DNA from: Pantoea sp. BAV 3049
GTDB taxonomy: Bacteria; Pseudomonadota; Gammaproteobacteria; Enterobacterales; Enterobacteriaceae
Direction: 5' to 3'
DNA length: 64,000 bases
Assembly (NCBI RefSeq): GCF_009765445.1
Contig: NZ_WHOY01000031.1
Coordinates: forward strand, 2,585,673 to 2,649,672
Positions 28,449 to 38,018 of the stretch are shown here, one piece after another. A program made the translations under genes and the position numbers. The notes beneath the pieces were generated by a model, which made no database searches, was not told where the DNA came from, and saw only the letters and a list, made by a program, of their open reading frames with translations. Position 1 is the stretch's first letter; each line of letters opens with the position of its first letter.

Positions 28449-29339
28449 ATGTTTCATCCGGGAGAGCAGCTGGCGCAGGACAAAGCGGGCTATGAGCGGG
28501 TCAAAGCCGCCCTCTACCCGGCAATGCCTGAGCAGCACCGCCTGTTTTATCAGGGATTACACCTTTTCTATCTCTCGGTGCAGGACGAAGAGGGTTATCC
28601 GGTAGCAGCGTTAATTCAGGGAGAGGCTGGCTTTCTGCAAACGCCGGATGATACCCATCTGGAGATCCCTCTGGCAGCTGTGGAGGCTGTTCCCTGGCTG
28701 CCGCGCCTGCAGCCGGGGATGCTGCTTGGTGGTCTGGGGCTGGATCTGTCCAACCGCCGCCGCAACCGGGTGAATGGGGTGATTGAAAGCCTCAGCGACG
28801 GTAAGCTGAGTCTGCGTGTTCAGGAGAGTTTCGGAAACTGTCCAAAGTACATTCAACGCCGGTTACTGCCGGGAGCCGATCTCCGCAGAAAACTGGAGGT
28901 GGAACGGCTTAACTGCCTGGATGCAGATGCGCGTTATCTGATTTCCGCCGCTGATACCTTCTTCGTCGCCAGCCATGCACAGCGGCAGAATGAAACGGGC
29001 GGAGCGGATATCTCGCACCGTGGCGGGGTGCCCGGATTCGTGCAAATTAAGCAGGGTAAGCTGTTGATCCCGGATTATTCCGGCAATCGCTATATGAACA
29101 CGCTGGGCAATCTGCTGATTGAGCCCCGTTGCGCTCTGTTGATCATGGACTTTCATCAGGGGGCTGCGCTGCATATTCAGGGGCGGGCGGAAGTGCTTTG
29201 GCACGAGCCGGTCAGGGGACTGGTGGAACGCTACTGGACGGTAGAGCCGGAACGTATTTTACGGATCCGTCAGCTGTTGCCTGCCGTCGGGAGCGGCGTG
29301 GAATATGCTGACTCCTCGCTGGAGGCTGGAAAGCGCTGA
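28449..29339 (+). CDS. Pyridoxamine-5'-phosphate oxidase-like (PPOX) FMN protein
   Basis: 296 residues. The C-terminal half looks like a split-barrel flavin-binding domain (TFFVASHAQRQNETGGADISHRGG ... NRYMNTLGNLLIEPRCALLIMDF). The N-terminal half (about 1-120) is a further beta-rich domain. It starts 2 bp after the GST stop with GGAAG upstream, hence translationally coupled. PPOX-class proteins of this size are often found with GST or ferredoxin reductase genes. The reaction is unknown. Confidence 0.75.
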   Translation: MFHPGEQLAQDKAGYERVKAALYPAMPEQHRLFYQGLHLFYLSVQDEEGYPVAALIQGEAGFLQTPDDTHLEIPLAAVEAVPWLPRLQPGMLLGGLGLDLSNRRRNRVNGVIESLSDGKLSLRVQESFGNCPKYIQRRLLPGADLRRKLEVERLNCLDADARYLISAADTFFVASHAQRQNETGGADISHRGGVPGFVQIKQGKLLIPDYSGNRYMNTLGNLLIEPRCALLIMDFHQGAALHIQGRAEVLWHEPVRGLVERYWTVEPERILRIRQLLPAVGSGVEYADSSLEAGKR

Positions 29340-29342
29340 GCC

Positions 29343-29370
29343 AAAAAAAAGGGCGACATCGCTGTCGCCC
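29343..29370 (-). terminator. Intrinsic terminator of dtpA
   Basis: Stem GGGCGACA/TGTCGCCC with a TCGC loop. Eight A residues on the left become the T-run on the minus strand, matching the end of dtpA. Confidence 0.9.
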
Positions 29371-29394
29371 CTGATTTTTATCGCCAGAACAGGA

Positions 29395-30894
29395 TTACGC
29401 TTTGACATCCTGCGGCTGTGCGACCGGCTGGTCGTCCTGAGTCATGCGGTTCAGCTTTGGCGCTGTCAGCATCATCAGAACGGCAATCACACCGGTGGCA
29501 ATACCAATCTGCAGGAACACATCACCGTAGACGTGCAGTGATTGCAGTGGGTCGGTGATATCTTCCGGCACTGCCATCAGGTTCGCCACTTTACCGGCAA
29601 TCATCGCTGCGCCAGCGGTGGTCAGGAACCAGGAACCCATGATAAAGCCCATCAGACGCTGAGGAACCAGCTGTGCCACCATCGCCAGGCCCAGACCGGA
29701 GATCATCAGCTCACCGACGCTCTGCAGAGCATAGCTGAGGATCAGCCAGTTAACGGAAACGATACCCATCTGGTTAGCAAACTTCGCGCCCAGTGGCAGT
29801 ACCAGGAACGCGGCTGAACAAAGGATCATCCCGAGAGCAAATTTGTGCGGCATTGGCAGACGATCGCCCATTTTGTTATACACGGCAGCGAGAATCGGGC
29901 TGAAAATCATGATCCAGAACGGGTTCAGTGCCTGATACTGCTCGGCCTCAAACGCAATGCCCAGAATGCTGTGCTCAACGTTACGGATGGCGAAGAAGTT
30001 CAGGGACGTTGGCATCTGCATATAGAGAACAAAGAACACCACCGCCTCTGCCATCAGCAGAAAAGCAACGATCATCTTACGGCGGGCTGCGCCCTTCAGC
30101 TTGAACGCCTCTTTGGCGAAAATCACCACGATACCCAGAGCAACCAGAGCCAGCACCATACGGGCAATGCCCTGGTTATGCAGCAGCCAGGTAGCAATCG
30201 TCACCAGTACCGCAATACCCACAAGGGTGCCCAGCAGTTTGCCGACGTGCAGCGGGGCGAAGTCAGGTTTGGAACCGTAGTTTTTCACCCACTTGCGGCA
30301 CAGCATAAAGTTCACCAGCGTGATCAGCATACCCACTACGGAAAGTGAGAAGGCCACGTTCCAGCCGTAATGCGCGGCCAGCCACGGAGTTGCCAGCATA
30401 GAGAAGAACGAACCGATGTTGATCGCCATGTAATACATGGTGAAAGCACCGTCGAGGCGCGGGTCGTCTTTTTCATAGCAGGTAGAGAGCAGCGAAGAGG
30501 GGTTAGCTTTAAACAGGCCATTACCGACGGCGATAGTCGCCATGCCGATATAGACCACGCCAACGTCGTGACCGGAGAAGGCCACCAGTGCATAGCCCAG
30601 CGCCAGGACCAGCGTACCCAGCACGATAACGCGCTTGGTGCCCAGCACTTTGTCACCCAGCCAGCCGCCCACGGCCACCAGGCCATAAACCAGCGCGCTG
30701 AAAGAGGAGAACAGGGTGATGGACTCGGCTTCGGACATGCCCAGCATCTTGACGAGATAAACCGCCATGATGCCCTGCAGGCCGTAGTAACCGAAACGCT
30801 CCCACAGCTCGATCGAGAAAATCAGATAGAACGATTTGGGTTGTTTAAATGCATTGAGGCTCACAGCCTCGGGTTGTTTGTTTGCAGTTGACAC
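29395..30894 (-). CDS. dtpA: Di-/tripeptide permease DtpA
   Basis: 499 residues with 14 hydrophobic segments. The POT/PTR family signature is near the N-terminus ([20 protein letters not shown], including the proton-coupling ExxERFxYY motif) and the second motif GGWLGD lies near residue 80. Proton-driven uptake of di- and tripeptides across the inner membrane. In E. coli it lies directly beside nth; here about 30 kb separate them. Confidence 0.96.
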   Translation of the reverse strand: MSTANKQPEAVSLNAFKQPKSFYLIFSIELWERFGYYGLQGIMAVYLVKMLGMSEAESITLFSSFSALVYGLVAVGGWLGDKVLGTKRVIVLGTLVLALGYALVAFSGHDVGVVYIGMATIAVGNGLFKANPSSLLSTCYEKDDPRLDGAFTMYYMAINIGSFFSMLATPWLAAHYGWNVAFSLSVVGMLITLVNFMLCRKWVKNYGSKPDFAPLHVGKLLGTLVGIAVLVTIATWLLHNQGIARMVLALVALGIVVIFAKEAFKLKGAARRKMIVAFLLMAEAVVFFVLYMQMPTSLNFFAIRNVEHSILGIAFEAEQYQALNPFWIMIFSPILAAVYNKMGDRLPMPHKFALGMILCSAAFLVLPLGAKFANQMGIVSVNWLILSYALQSVGELMISGLGLAMVAQLVPQRLMGFIMGSWFLTTAGAAMIAGKVANLMAVPEDITDPLQSLHVYGDVFLQIGIATGVIAVLMMLTAPKLNRMTQDDQPVAQPQDVKA

Positions 30895-31311
30895 TAGTAC
30901 CTCTGAAGTCAGTATCCTGATTCGACCCGAAAATTAAGTCGTTGTCATACAAGGTGGGCATTCGCCGCATGGTTATAAGATGGGAAAAACGGCGACCAAT
31001 TTCGCCGATCATTCCCCCTCAGGCAAGTCTTTTTTCATATATTGCTGGAAAGGGGAGTGAAAGTGTTAATGGGTAGATAAAGGTATATAAATAGTTTTAA
31101 TGACTGATTTTAATTTCTTGTTTGGTATAAACAGCTTAAGTGAGGCTGCGATTTATTCAGTTGACAGAATTACTCTCCGATCCCCTTTTTATGGTCAATA
31201 ATGTCACTGGACTATTAATGAGCAATATTATCATCCGAAAAGACGCTTTAAAGCATGGCAAACTAATGTCTGGCAGTGTTGATGGTCAATTCTAAAGCAA
31301 TCGCGCATGTC

Positions 31312-31333
31312 AAATGTGATTCAGATCACTAAA
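31312..31333. promoter_or_regulatory. CRP-like site upstream of betIBA
   Basis: TGTGA (31315-31319), 6 bp, TCACT (31326-31330), flanked by AAA on both sides: close to the 22-bp CRP consensus. It lies about 290 bp upstream of betI and about 420 bp upstream of dtpA, so the target gene is unclear. Confidence 0.55.
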
Positions 31334-31536
31334 AGTCAGCATTATATTTGTTGAAAAATAACATTCATTGCCGGGCTGGTCCCAAATTTAAATAAATGAC
31401 TTGCTGTTGAACAAAGGTGCTGTTCATGTAATGAAAATGTGACCTCCACCGCTATAAATCGCTCTATTCATCTTTTTTGTCAGTGTCGCTTTCAACAAGC
31501 CGCAGCAGCCCGATTCGCGGGTCAATTTTATTATTG

Positions 31537-31566
31537 ATTGAACGTTCAATATAAAATGTCTATAAT
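31537..31566 (+). promoter_or_regulatory. BetI operator overlapping the betI promoter
   Basis: ATTGAACGTTCAAT is a perfect 14-bp palindrome (31537-31550) of the kind bound by BetI. Inside it, TTGAAC (31538-31543) serves as a -35, and 17 bp later a perfect -10 TATAAT (31561-31566) follows. Repressor binding would block the -35, explaining choline induction. Confidence 0.78.
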
Positions 31567-31599
31567 CATTCTCATTCAATAGCTAAAACCGATGAAGCG

Positions 31600-32196
31600 A
31601 TGCCAAAAGTTGGAATGAAAGCCATCCGTCAGGCGCAACTGATCCATGCCACGTTGACGGTAATTGATCGGGTGGGACTGGCAGACGCCAGCCTGGCGCT
31701 GATTGCCAAAGAAGCAGGGGTATCGACCGGGATTGTCAGCCACTATTTCGGCGACAAAAACGGTCTGCTGGACGCCTGTATGCGGCAGATCCTCTCCGAC
31801 CTCTATAGGGCCGTCGAACACTATCGCCAGCAGGCCGCCAACCAGCCAGAAGCGCAAATCCGGGCCATTATTGATGGCAATTTCGACGTGTCGCAAATTG
31901 CAGGGCCGGTGCTGAAAACCTGGCTGGCATTCTGGACCAACAGCCTGCATCAGCCCGATCTGCAGCGGCTGCAGCGCATTAACGATCGCCGCCTCTATTC
32001 CAACCTGGCGTCGCAATTTGCCAGAGTGCTGGAACCCCAGCAGGCACGTCACGCAGGGGCCAGTCTGGCAGCGCTGATCGACGGGCTGTGGTTACGCATG
32101 ACGCTGGCACCGCAACCCATGGAACAGGGACTGGATGACGCAAGGATGCTTTGCTATCAGAATCTCACGCTGTGGCTTTCAGCCGCGGCGAAATAA
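31600..32196 (+). CDS. betI: Choline-responsive TetR repressor BetI
   Basis: 198 residues (E. coli 195). The HTH is at about 28-50 (LALIAKEAGVSTGIVSHYFGDKNGLLDA) and the C-terminal domain binds choline. It represses its own operon through the palindrome just upstream. First gene of betIBA. The choline transporter gene betT, divergent from betI in E. coli, is not present upstream. Confidence 0.96.
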   Translation: MPKVGMKAIRQAQLIHATLTVIDRVGLADASLALIAKEAGVSTGIVSHYFGDKNGLLDACMRQILSDLYRAVEHYRQQAANQPEAQIRAIIDGNFDVSQIAGPVLKTWLAFWTNSLHQPDLQRLQRINDRRLYSNLASQFARVLEPQQARHAGASLAALIDGLWLRMTLAPQPMEQGLDDARMLCYQNLTLWLSAAAK

Positions 32197-32214
32197 ACCC
32201 CCGAAGGAGGAGGC

Positions 32215-33681
32215 ATGGCCGATATGCAACGCCGTGGACTGTACATTAATGGCCGGGAAGAAGCCGGTCAGGGCGAAACATTCACCACCATCAACCCCGC
32301 CAATGGTGAAGTGCTGGCAGAGATCACCGCCGCCAGCCAGCAGGATATCGAACGCGCCGTCGCTTCAGCCGCCGCCGGTCAGCGCATCTGGCGCAGCTAC
32401 ACGCCGGCAGAGCGCAGCCGCGTGCTGTTAAAAGCCGTTGCTCTCCTGCGTGAGCGCAATCAGCAGCTGGCAGAACTTGAAACTGCCGATACCGGTAAAC
32501 CGATCAGCGAAACCGCCGTGGTGGATATCGTCACTGGTGCAGACGTACTGGAATACTACGCGGGCCTGGCCGTTGCGGTTGAAGGGGAATCTATTCCATT
32601 GCGTGACAGCGCGCTGGTATATACCCGCCGCGAGCCACTGGGGATTTGTGCCGGGATTGGCGCGTGGAACTACCCGATCCAGATTGCGATGTGGAAAAGT
32701 GCTCCGGCACTGGCAACCGGCAACGCAATGATTTTCAAACCCAGCGAAGTGACACCGCTCAGTGCGCTGGCGTTGGCGAAAATCTTCACCGAAGCCGGTT
32801 TGCCGGATGGCGTGTTCAATGTGGTACAGGGCGCAGCTGCCGTGGGTCAGGGCCTGAGCCGGCACCCCAAAATTGCCAAAGTCTCCTTCACCGGCGAAGT
32901 GAACACCGGCAAGCGGGTGATGGCCGATGCCGCGCTCGCTAATCTTAAGTCAGTGACCATGGAGTTAGGAGGCAAATCGCCGCTGATCGTCTTTGAAGAT
33001 GCTGAGCTGGAACGGGCAGTGGATGGCGCGATGATGGCTAACTTTTACAGCAGCGGCCAGGTTTGTACCAATGGCACCCGCGTGTTTGTACACCGTTCAC
33101 TGCTCCCTGCTTTCGAAAAGCGTCTGCTGGAGAAGATGACGGGGATCAACTGCGGCGATCCGCTTGACCCGCAGGTAAACTTCGGTCCGCTGGTCAGTGA
33201 AGAACACTGCCAGAAAGTGGTCTCTTATCTGAACATCGGTAAAGAAGAGGGGGCCCGCCTGCTGGCTGGCGGTTCACGTATCACCGAAGGGAAGCTGGCG
33301 AAAGGCTGTTACGTTGAGCCAACGGTGTTTACCGACTGCACCGATGAGATGCGTATCGTGCAGGAAGAGATCTTCGGCCCGGTGATGAGCGTGCTGGTCT
33401 TCGATGAGGAGCAGGAAGTGATTGAGCGGGCGAACAACACCGAGTACGGCCTTGCGGCTGGTGTATTCACTACTTCTCTGAACCGGGCGCACCGGGTTAT
33501 CCACCAGATGGAAGCCGGGATCTGCTGGGTCAACAGCTGGGGTGAATCTCCGGCACCTATGCCGGTTGGTGGTTACAAGCAGTCCGGGGTTGGCCGTGAA
33601 AACGGCATTGAAACCCTGCATCACTACACCCGCACCAAATCGATCCTGATCGAAATGGGCGAGTATCCGACAGCATTCTGA
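32215..33681 (+). CDS. betB: Betaine aldehyde dehydrogenase
   Basis: 488 residues of the aldehyde dehydrogenase superfamily. The catalytic Glu lies in [17 protein letters not shown] and the catalytic Cys in [13 protein letters not shown]. It oxidises betaine aldehyde to glycine betaine with NAD(P)+, completing osmoprotectant synthesis. AAGGAGG precedes the ATG; 18 bp after betI. Confidence 0.97.
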   Translation: MADMQRRGLYINGREEAGQGETFTTINPANGEVLAEITAASQQDIERAVASAAAGQRIWRSYTPAERSRVLLKAVALLRERNQQLAELETADTGKPISETAVVDIVTGADVLEYYAGLAVAVEGESIPLRDSALVYTRREPLGICAGIGAWNYPIQIAMWKSAPALATGNAMIFKPSEVTPLSALALAKIFTEAGLPDGVFNVVQGAAAVGQGLSRHPKIAKVSFTGEVNTGKRVMADAALANLKSVTMELGGKSPLIVFEDAELERAVDGAMMANFYSSGQVCTNGTRVFVHRSLLPAFEKRLLEKMTGINCGDPLDPQVNFGPLVSEEHCQKVVSYLNIGKEEGARLLAGGSRITEGKLAKGCYVEPTVFTDCTDEMRIVQEEIFGPVMSVLVFDEEQEVIERANNTEYGLAAGVFTTSLNRAHRVIHQMEAGICWVNSWGESPAPMPVGGYKQSGVGRENGIETLHHYTRTKSILIEMGEYPTAF

Positions 33682-33736
33682 AGCTGAAACTGATTTTTTT
33701 GCCGCGGCGCTCCGGTCGCGGCTGCCTGGAGGTTTA

Positions 33737-35407
33737 ATGCAGAAATTTGATTACATCATTATTGGCGCTGGTTCAGCAGGCAACGTGCTGGCCACGCGAC
33801 TGACTGAGGATGCTGACGTATCGGTACTTTTACTGGAAGCGGGTGGGAAAGATTACCGCTGGGACTTCCGTACCCAAATGCCAGCCGCTTTGGCTTATCC
33901 GCTGCAGGGCAAACGCTACAACTGGGCTTTTGAAACCGATCCCGAGCCGAAAATGAACAACCGCCGCATGGAATGTGGGCGTGGAAAGGGGTTGGGTGGC
34001 TCCTCGCTGATCAACGGCATGTGCTATATCCGCGGCAATGCGATGGATTATGACAACTGGGCAAAAAAAGAGGGGCTGGAAAACTGGTCCTATCTCAACT
34101 GCCTGCCGTACTTCCGCAAAGCCGAAAAACGAGATATTGGCGAAAACGATTACCACGGCGGCGAAGGCTACCTGAGCGTCACCACGCCGAAAAAAGGCAA
34201 CAATCCGCTGTTTCACTCGTTTATCGAGGCGGCGAAGCAGGCCGGGCACCATGAAACCGACGATCTGAACGGCTACCGTCAGGATGGGTTTGGCCCGATG
34301 GACCGAACTGTCACCGCCCAGGGACGCCGATCCAGTACCGCCAGAGGCTATCTGGACGTGGCGAAGCAGCGCTCAAACCTGACCATCGTCACCCACGCCC
34401 AGACTGACCGCATCCTGTTCAGCGGCAAAACAGCAACCGGCGTAAGCTGGCTACATAACGGCAAGGAACATCAGGCGGAAGCCACACGTGAAGTGCTGCT
34501 GTGCGCCGGGGCGATTGCCTCTCCGCAGATCCTGCAGCGTTCGGGCGTGGGACCGGAAGAGTGGCTGCGCGAGCTGGACATTGAGGTGGTGCATCCACTG
34601 CCGGGCGTCGGGCGTAACCTGCAGGATCACCTGGAAGTGTATATGCAGTTCCGCTGTAAAAAACCGGTCAGCCTCTATCCTTCACTGCAGTGGTGGAACC
34701 AGCCAGCGATCGGTGCTGAGTGGCTGTTTAATGGCACCGGCATCGGGGCCAGCAACCAGTTTGAGGCGGGCGGTTTTATCCGCAGCGATGACCAGCCGGA
34801 CTGGCCGGATTTGCAGTATCACTTCCTGCCGGTGGCGATTAACTACAACGGCAGCAGCCCGGTTAAAGAGCACGGCTTCCAGGCGCACGTGGGACCGATG
34901 CGTTCCATGAGCCGTGGTCGCGTAAAGCTGACCTCAAAGCATCCGTATGCCGCGCCGTCGATCTTCTTCAACTACATGTCGGAAGAGCGGGACTGGGTGG
35001 AATTCCGCAACGCGGTGCGCCTGACCCGTGAAATCATGCGGCAGCCAGCGCTGGCGGAATACTGTGGTGATGAAATCCAGCCAGGGGCAGAGGTGCAGAG
35101 CGATGAGCAGATCGATGCCTTTATTCGCGAGCATGCCGAGACGGCCTATCATCCCTGCGGCAGCTGTGCGATGGGTAACGATGAGATGGCCGTTGTCGAT
35201 GCAGAAGGGCGCGTACACGGTATCCAGCGTCTGCGCGTGGTGGATGCTTCGATTATGCCGCAAATCACCACCGGTAACCTTAATGCGCCAACGGTGATGA
35301 TTGCCGAGAAAATGGCTGACCTGATCCGTGGCCGCACGCCGCTGGCCGTCTCTACCGCTGAATATTATCAGCTGGAGCGCGAAAAGGCCCAGGCTGAGCA
35401 GGTCTGA
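33737..35407 (+). CDS. betA: Choline dehydrogenase
   Basis: 556 residues of the GMC oxidoreductase family. The FAD-binding motif is [19 protein letters not shown] at the N-terminus, GMC signature 1 is around [14 protein letters not shown], and the C-terminal active site is [16 protein letters not shown]...NLNAPT. It oxidises choline to betaine aldehyde at the inner membrane. Last gene of betIBA; GGAGG precedes the start. Confidence 0.97.
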   Translation: MQKFDYIIIGAGSAGNVLATRLTEDADVSVLLLEAGGKDYRWDFRTQMPAALAYPLQGKRYNWAFETDPEPKMNNRRMECGRGKGLGGSSLINGMCYIRGNAMDYDNWAKKEGLENWSYLNCLPYFRKAEKRDIGENDYHGGEGYLSVTTPKKGNNPLFHSFIEAAKQAGHHETDDLNGYRQDGFGPMDRTVTAQGRRSSTARGYLDVAKQRSNLTIVTHAQTDRILFSGKTATGVSWLHNGKEHQAEATREVLLCAGAIASPQILQRSGVGPEEWLRELDIEVVHPLPGVGRNLQDHLEVYMQFRCKKPVSLYPSLQWWNQPAIGAEWLFNGTGIGASNQFEAGGFIRSDDQPDWPDLQYHFLPVAINYNGSSPVKEHGFQAHVGPMRSMSRGRVKLTSKHPYAAPSIFFNYMSEERDWVEFRNAVRLTREIMRQPALAEYCGDEIQPGAEVQSDEQIDAFIREHAETAYHPCGSCAMGNDEMAVVDAEGRVHGIQRLRVVDASIMPQITTGNLNAPTVMIAEKMADLIRGRTPLAVSTAEYYQLEREKAQAEQV

Positions 35408-35665
35408 TTGTGACACCCGGGCAAAAGGATTCGCCCGATAATCTTTTCATCTGTCCACCGATCCTCCCTCTGTTCCTGAATATTCAGGCTCTTGCTCCCT
35501 CACTTCGTGCGGTAAAAAGGCGTTATGACCGCTGGTTTATCGTGCTTGTTTCCACGACGTGACGGCATGAACAACCTGATGGTGCTTTGCTTGATCCGTA
35601 TCAGGGCTTTCAATACTATCCCTGCCTGTAATAAAAGGGAAAAATATAACTAAATGGATGTAGTG

Positions 35666-36676
35666 ATGAAACGTATTTCAATTTTTTTTGCGGTGACTTG
35701 TGTTTTTTTGCTGACCGGATGTAAATCATCATCGATAGTGATCGCAACCAAAGTCATGAATAATGACGCTTCACAAGCGAATGCTCAATATTCAAAGCGC
35801 TTCGCTGATAATAACATTCGTCGTTCATTGATTATTGAAACTGATGTTTTCTATGGTCCCCTGAAAGATAACAGACTTGATGTTGTTTACCCGCAAAGTT
35901 TAGTTTTTCACCGTCTGCCTGTTGTTGTGCTGGTTCATGGCGGAGGCTGGGTAGGGGGAAATAAAGAATCAATGTTGCCCTATGCCCGTCTGATAGCAGC
36001 AGAGGGGTATCTGGTCGTGAATGTTGAGTATACAAGGGTTCCCGCTGGTTCGTTTCCACAACCTCTTTTTGAACTGAATCAGGCTGTAGAGTATGTCCGT
36101 AACCCGTCCCGCTGGCCTGCTGACATGTCCCGTGTTTTTCTGAGCGGTGACTCCGCCGGAGCAAATATTGTTTCCACTTATGCTGCTCTTCTGGCTTCAA
36201 CAATGCTGCAACAACAGCTGGAACTGATACCGTCTGTAACTCATCAGCAGTTGAAAGGGATAATTGTCCACAGTGGCGTTTATGATCTCAGCGCACTTTA
36301 CATGCAACTGGATGATGAGAATATTTTGTTACGTTGGGCAGGACAAAACGTGATTGCTGAATACAGCAACGAAAGCCCCCCTTCGGATAAGCGGTTAAAG
36401 GAAATGTCTGCCTTGCCCTGGTTGAACGCTCTTTATCCCCCGGTTTATATCAGCGCTACAGAGAATGACATGTTGACGAAAAGCCAGACACTGCCCTTTA
36501 TTGCACTTCTTGAGAAATTAAACGTTCCGGTCTGTTCGCAAATTTATCTCAAAGAGTATGAAGAATCCCTCACTCACGATTTCAACGTCAATCTGCGTTT
36601 TCAGGCCAGTCAATCCGTACTGGCCCAGTCGCTGAGATTCTTACAAAAATACGCAAACCAGAGTGAAGAGAATTGA
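35666..36676 (+). CDS. Alpha/beta-hydrolase lipoprotein (HSL-like esterase)
   Basis: 336 residues from the ATG at 35666, which gives a clean lipoprotein signal MKRISIFFAVTCVFLLTGC (Cys19); an ATG four codons earlier is possible. The oxyanion-hole motif HGGGW, the nucleophile elbow GDSAGAN, a late Asp (SATENDML) and His (SLTHDF) form the hydrolase triad of hormone-sensitive lipase-type esterases. An envelope-anchored carboxylesterase is likely; substrate unknown. The gene is more AT-rich than its neighbours and stands alone, suggesting separate acquisition. Confidence 0.8.
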   Translation: MKRISIFFAVTCVFLLTGCKSSSIVIATKVMNNDASQANAQYSKRFADNNIRRSLIIETDVFYGPLKDNRLDVVYPQSLVFHRLPVVVLVHGGGWVGGNKESMLPYARLIAAEGYLVVNVEYTRVPAGSFPQPLFELNQAVEYVRNPSRWPADMSRVFLSGDSAGANIVSTYAALLASTMLQQQLELIPSVTHQQLKGIIVHSGVYDLSALYMQLDDENILLRWAGQNVIAEYSNESPPSDKRLKEMSALPWLNALYPPVYISATENDMLTKSQTLPFIALLEKLNVPVCSQIYLKEYEESLTHDFNVNLRFQASQSVLAQSLRFLQKYANQSEEN

Positions 36677-36792
36677 AGTATTCGGTGTTTCGCTGCAACG
36701 GGATGAGAGTAGAAACTGACCACCAGGGTCATTGACCGCTGGTGGCTCAGCATTAAGTTCGCTTAAATCACTGTCTGGCTGGCACCTGGGGA

Positions 36793-37566
36793 TTAACCCT
36801 GGTTGTCTTCTGTTGAGGTAGCTGAACTCGCCGCCTGGCTGGTGCTGGCAGCGGAGTCTGAATCTGTGGATTTGGTGGCGCTGGTGTCAGTGCTGGCAGC
36901 AGGCTCAGTACCTGTGGTCTTCCCCGCCGGAGTGGTACTGCTGGTTGATTCCGCAGTTGTACTGGTCGTAGACGACGAGTTAGCAGGCGTTGCACTGGTA
37001 GTTGTCGCGGCAGTGGTTGCCGGTGTCGTACTGGTCGTCGTAGCAGCATTAGCTACCGGAGTGATCGCTGGTGCAGGTACGGCTAGAGTGGTCTCGGCGA
37101 CAGGCGCTGGCGTAACAGGAACCGGCGTGGCTTTGCCTGCTGCAAAGGTCGGCTTGTTATTCTTCATCGAGTAGGTCACGTGCTGCACCGTCTTCTGCGT
37201 GGCGGTAATCTCAACCGACGGAATAGTGACTCGCCCATAGCCATACAGCGTGGACACATAGCCACCCACTTTATGCTTGCCCGGCGTGAGGTGTAAATCT
37301 GTCGTCTGCCCGCGCACCAGTGGACCCGCATCGTCACCGTCGATAGTGACATTGATCGTCGACCCATCATCTGTGCGGCTGATCGCATGCGAGATGGTTA
37401 CCTGCGCAGGTCCCGTAGTGAAGTTATTTACGGCTGGCTGGGTGGCTTGCTCCACAGGTTTTTCGCCAGTTTGCGCCGCTGGCCGATCGCCAGTGGGTAA
37501 AATCTTCGCACAGCCAGTCAGCGTCAGGGCGGCCGTGATGGCGGCCAGTGTAAAACGGTAAACCAT
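36793..37566 (-). CDS. Lipoprotein with long Ser/Thr/Ala-rich C-terminal tail
   Basis: 257 residues. Lipobox TLTGC places lipidated Cys at 19. Residues about 50-140 are an ordinary beta-rich segment (VTISHAISRTDDGSTINVTI ... TPGKHKVGGYVSTLYGYGRV) resembling PEGA-like domains. From about 150 to the end the sequence is almost only T, S, A, P and N with many TT/ST repeats and a final acidic patch. Such a tail suggests a disordered stalk across the periplasm or cell wall. Family not recognised; function unknown. Repeat slippage in this tract is likely. Confidence 0.72.
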   Translation of the reverse strand: MVYRFTLAAITAALTLTGCAKILPTGDRPAAQTGEKPVEQATQPAVNNFTTGPAQVTISHAISRTDDGSTINVTIDGDDAGPLVRGQTTDLHLTPGKHKVGGYVSTLYGYGRVTIPSVEITATQKTVQHVTYSMKNNKPTFAAGKATPVPVTPAPVAETTLAVPAPAITPVANAATTTSTTPATTAATTTSATPANSSSTTSTTAESTSSTTPAGKTTGTEPAASTDTSATKSTDSDSAASTSQAASSATSTEDNQG

Positions 37567-38018
37567 AATGCCTCGTTTTGTTTACAGCTCAGGAACCCCC
37601 ATTTTAACCAGTCTGGCCGGGCAGTGACAGGGGGGGCGGGGTCAGGATGCTCTTAAAATTATTTGCACCGGGTCCGGCAGGGCTAATCCTGAGCATGTGA
37701 CTATCGATATTTCAGCCTGCACGGCCTTCACTGACGCGATCGAAAATCGTGGCATCAGGTCTTTCCCGGTAAATGATGATGTTACGGCAACCGCACCTGG
37801 GGCCTCAACGTCCTTTAATCACTAAGGATATCCGGAAGTTAGCTAAGTAAAATATTCCCGCTTTACCATTCTGTTTCGCTATAAGTCATGCTTTTAAAAT
37901 CTTTTATTCCTGATTGCCGCCTCCCTACTATCCCGTTGACATAAGTTTTTCCAATAATGTTTTAAAAATAATCAGTTCAATTAATCAGCGACATAGCTGA
38001 AGACGGGTAGACAGCTCC
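37567..38018. other. 452-bp intergenic region before the metNIQ-like operon
   Basis: Mostly AT-rich. A GTG-initiated 42-codon frame at 37697-37825 reads smoothly but has no ribosome site or recognisable family; I do not call it a gene. A MetJ-like tandem motif lies at 38001-38016. The long purine/C tracts near 37627 have no clear role. Confidence 0.4.
38001..38016. promoter_or_regulatory. Possible MetJ box pair
   Basis: AGACGGGTAGACAGCT compared with two consensus MetJ boxes (AGACGTCT twice) matches 12 of 16 positions, with both AGAC starts in phase. It sits immediately before the metN-like start codon. If real, methionine supply would repress this transporter; it could also be chance. Confidence 0.42.

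Larger units (their letters stand above)
30895..31599. other. 705-bp AT-rich intergenic region between dtpA and betI
   Basis: No gene is supported. It is markedly more AT-rich than its flanks and holds the dtpA promoter side, a CRP-like site at 31312-31333 and the betI operator/promoter at 31537-31566. It is also the left junction of the accessory block that separates dtpA from nth; no repeat or integrase trace was visible. Confidence 0.6.

Noticed and set aside
36803..37174. Val/Ala-rich plus-strand frame opposite the Thr/Ser-rich lipoprotein
   Set aside because: A mirror of low-complexity codons; the minus strand has the lipoprotein signal and ribosome site.
37697..37825. GTG-initiated 42-codon frame before the metN-like gene
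   Set aside because: Reads smoothly but lacks a ribosome site, start consensus and any recognised family.
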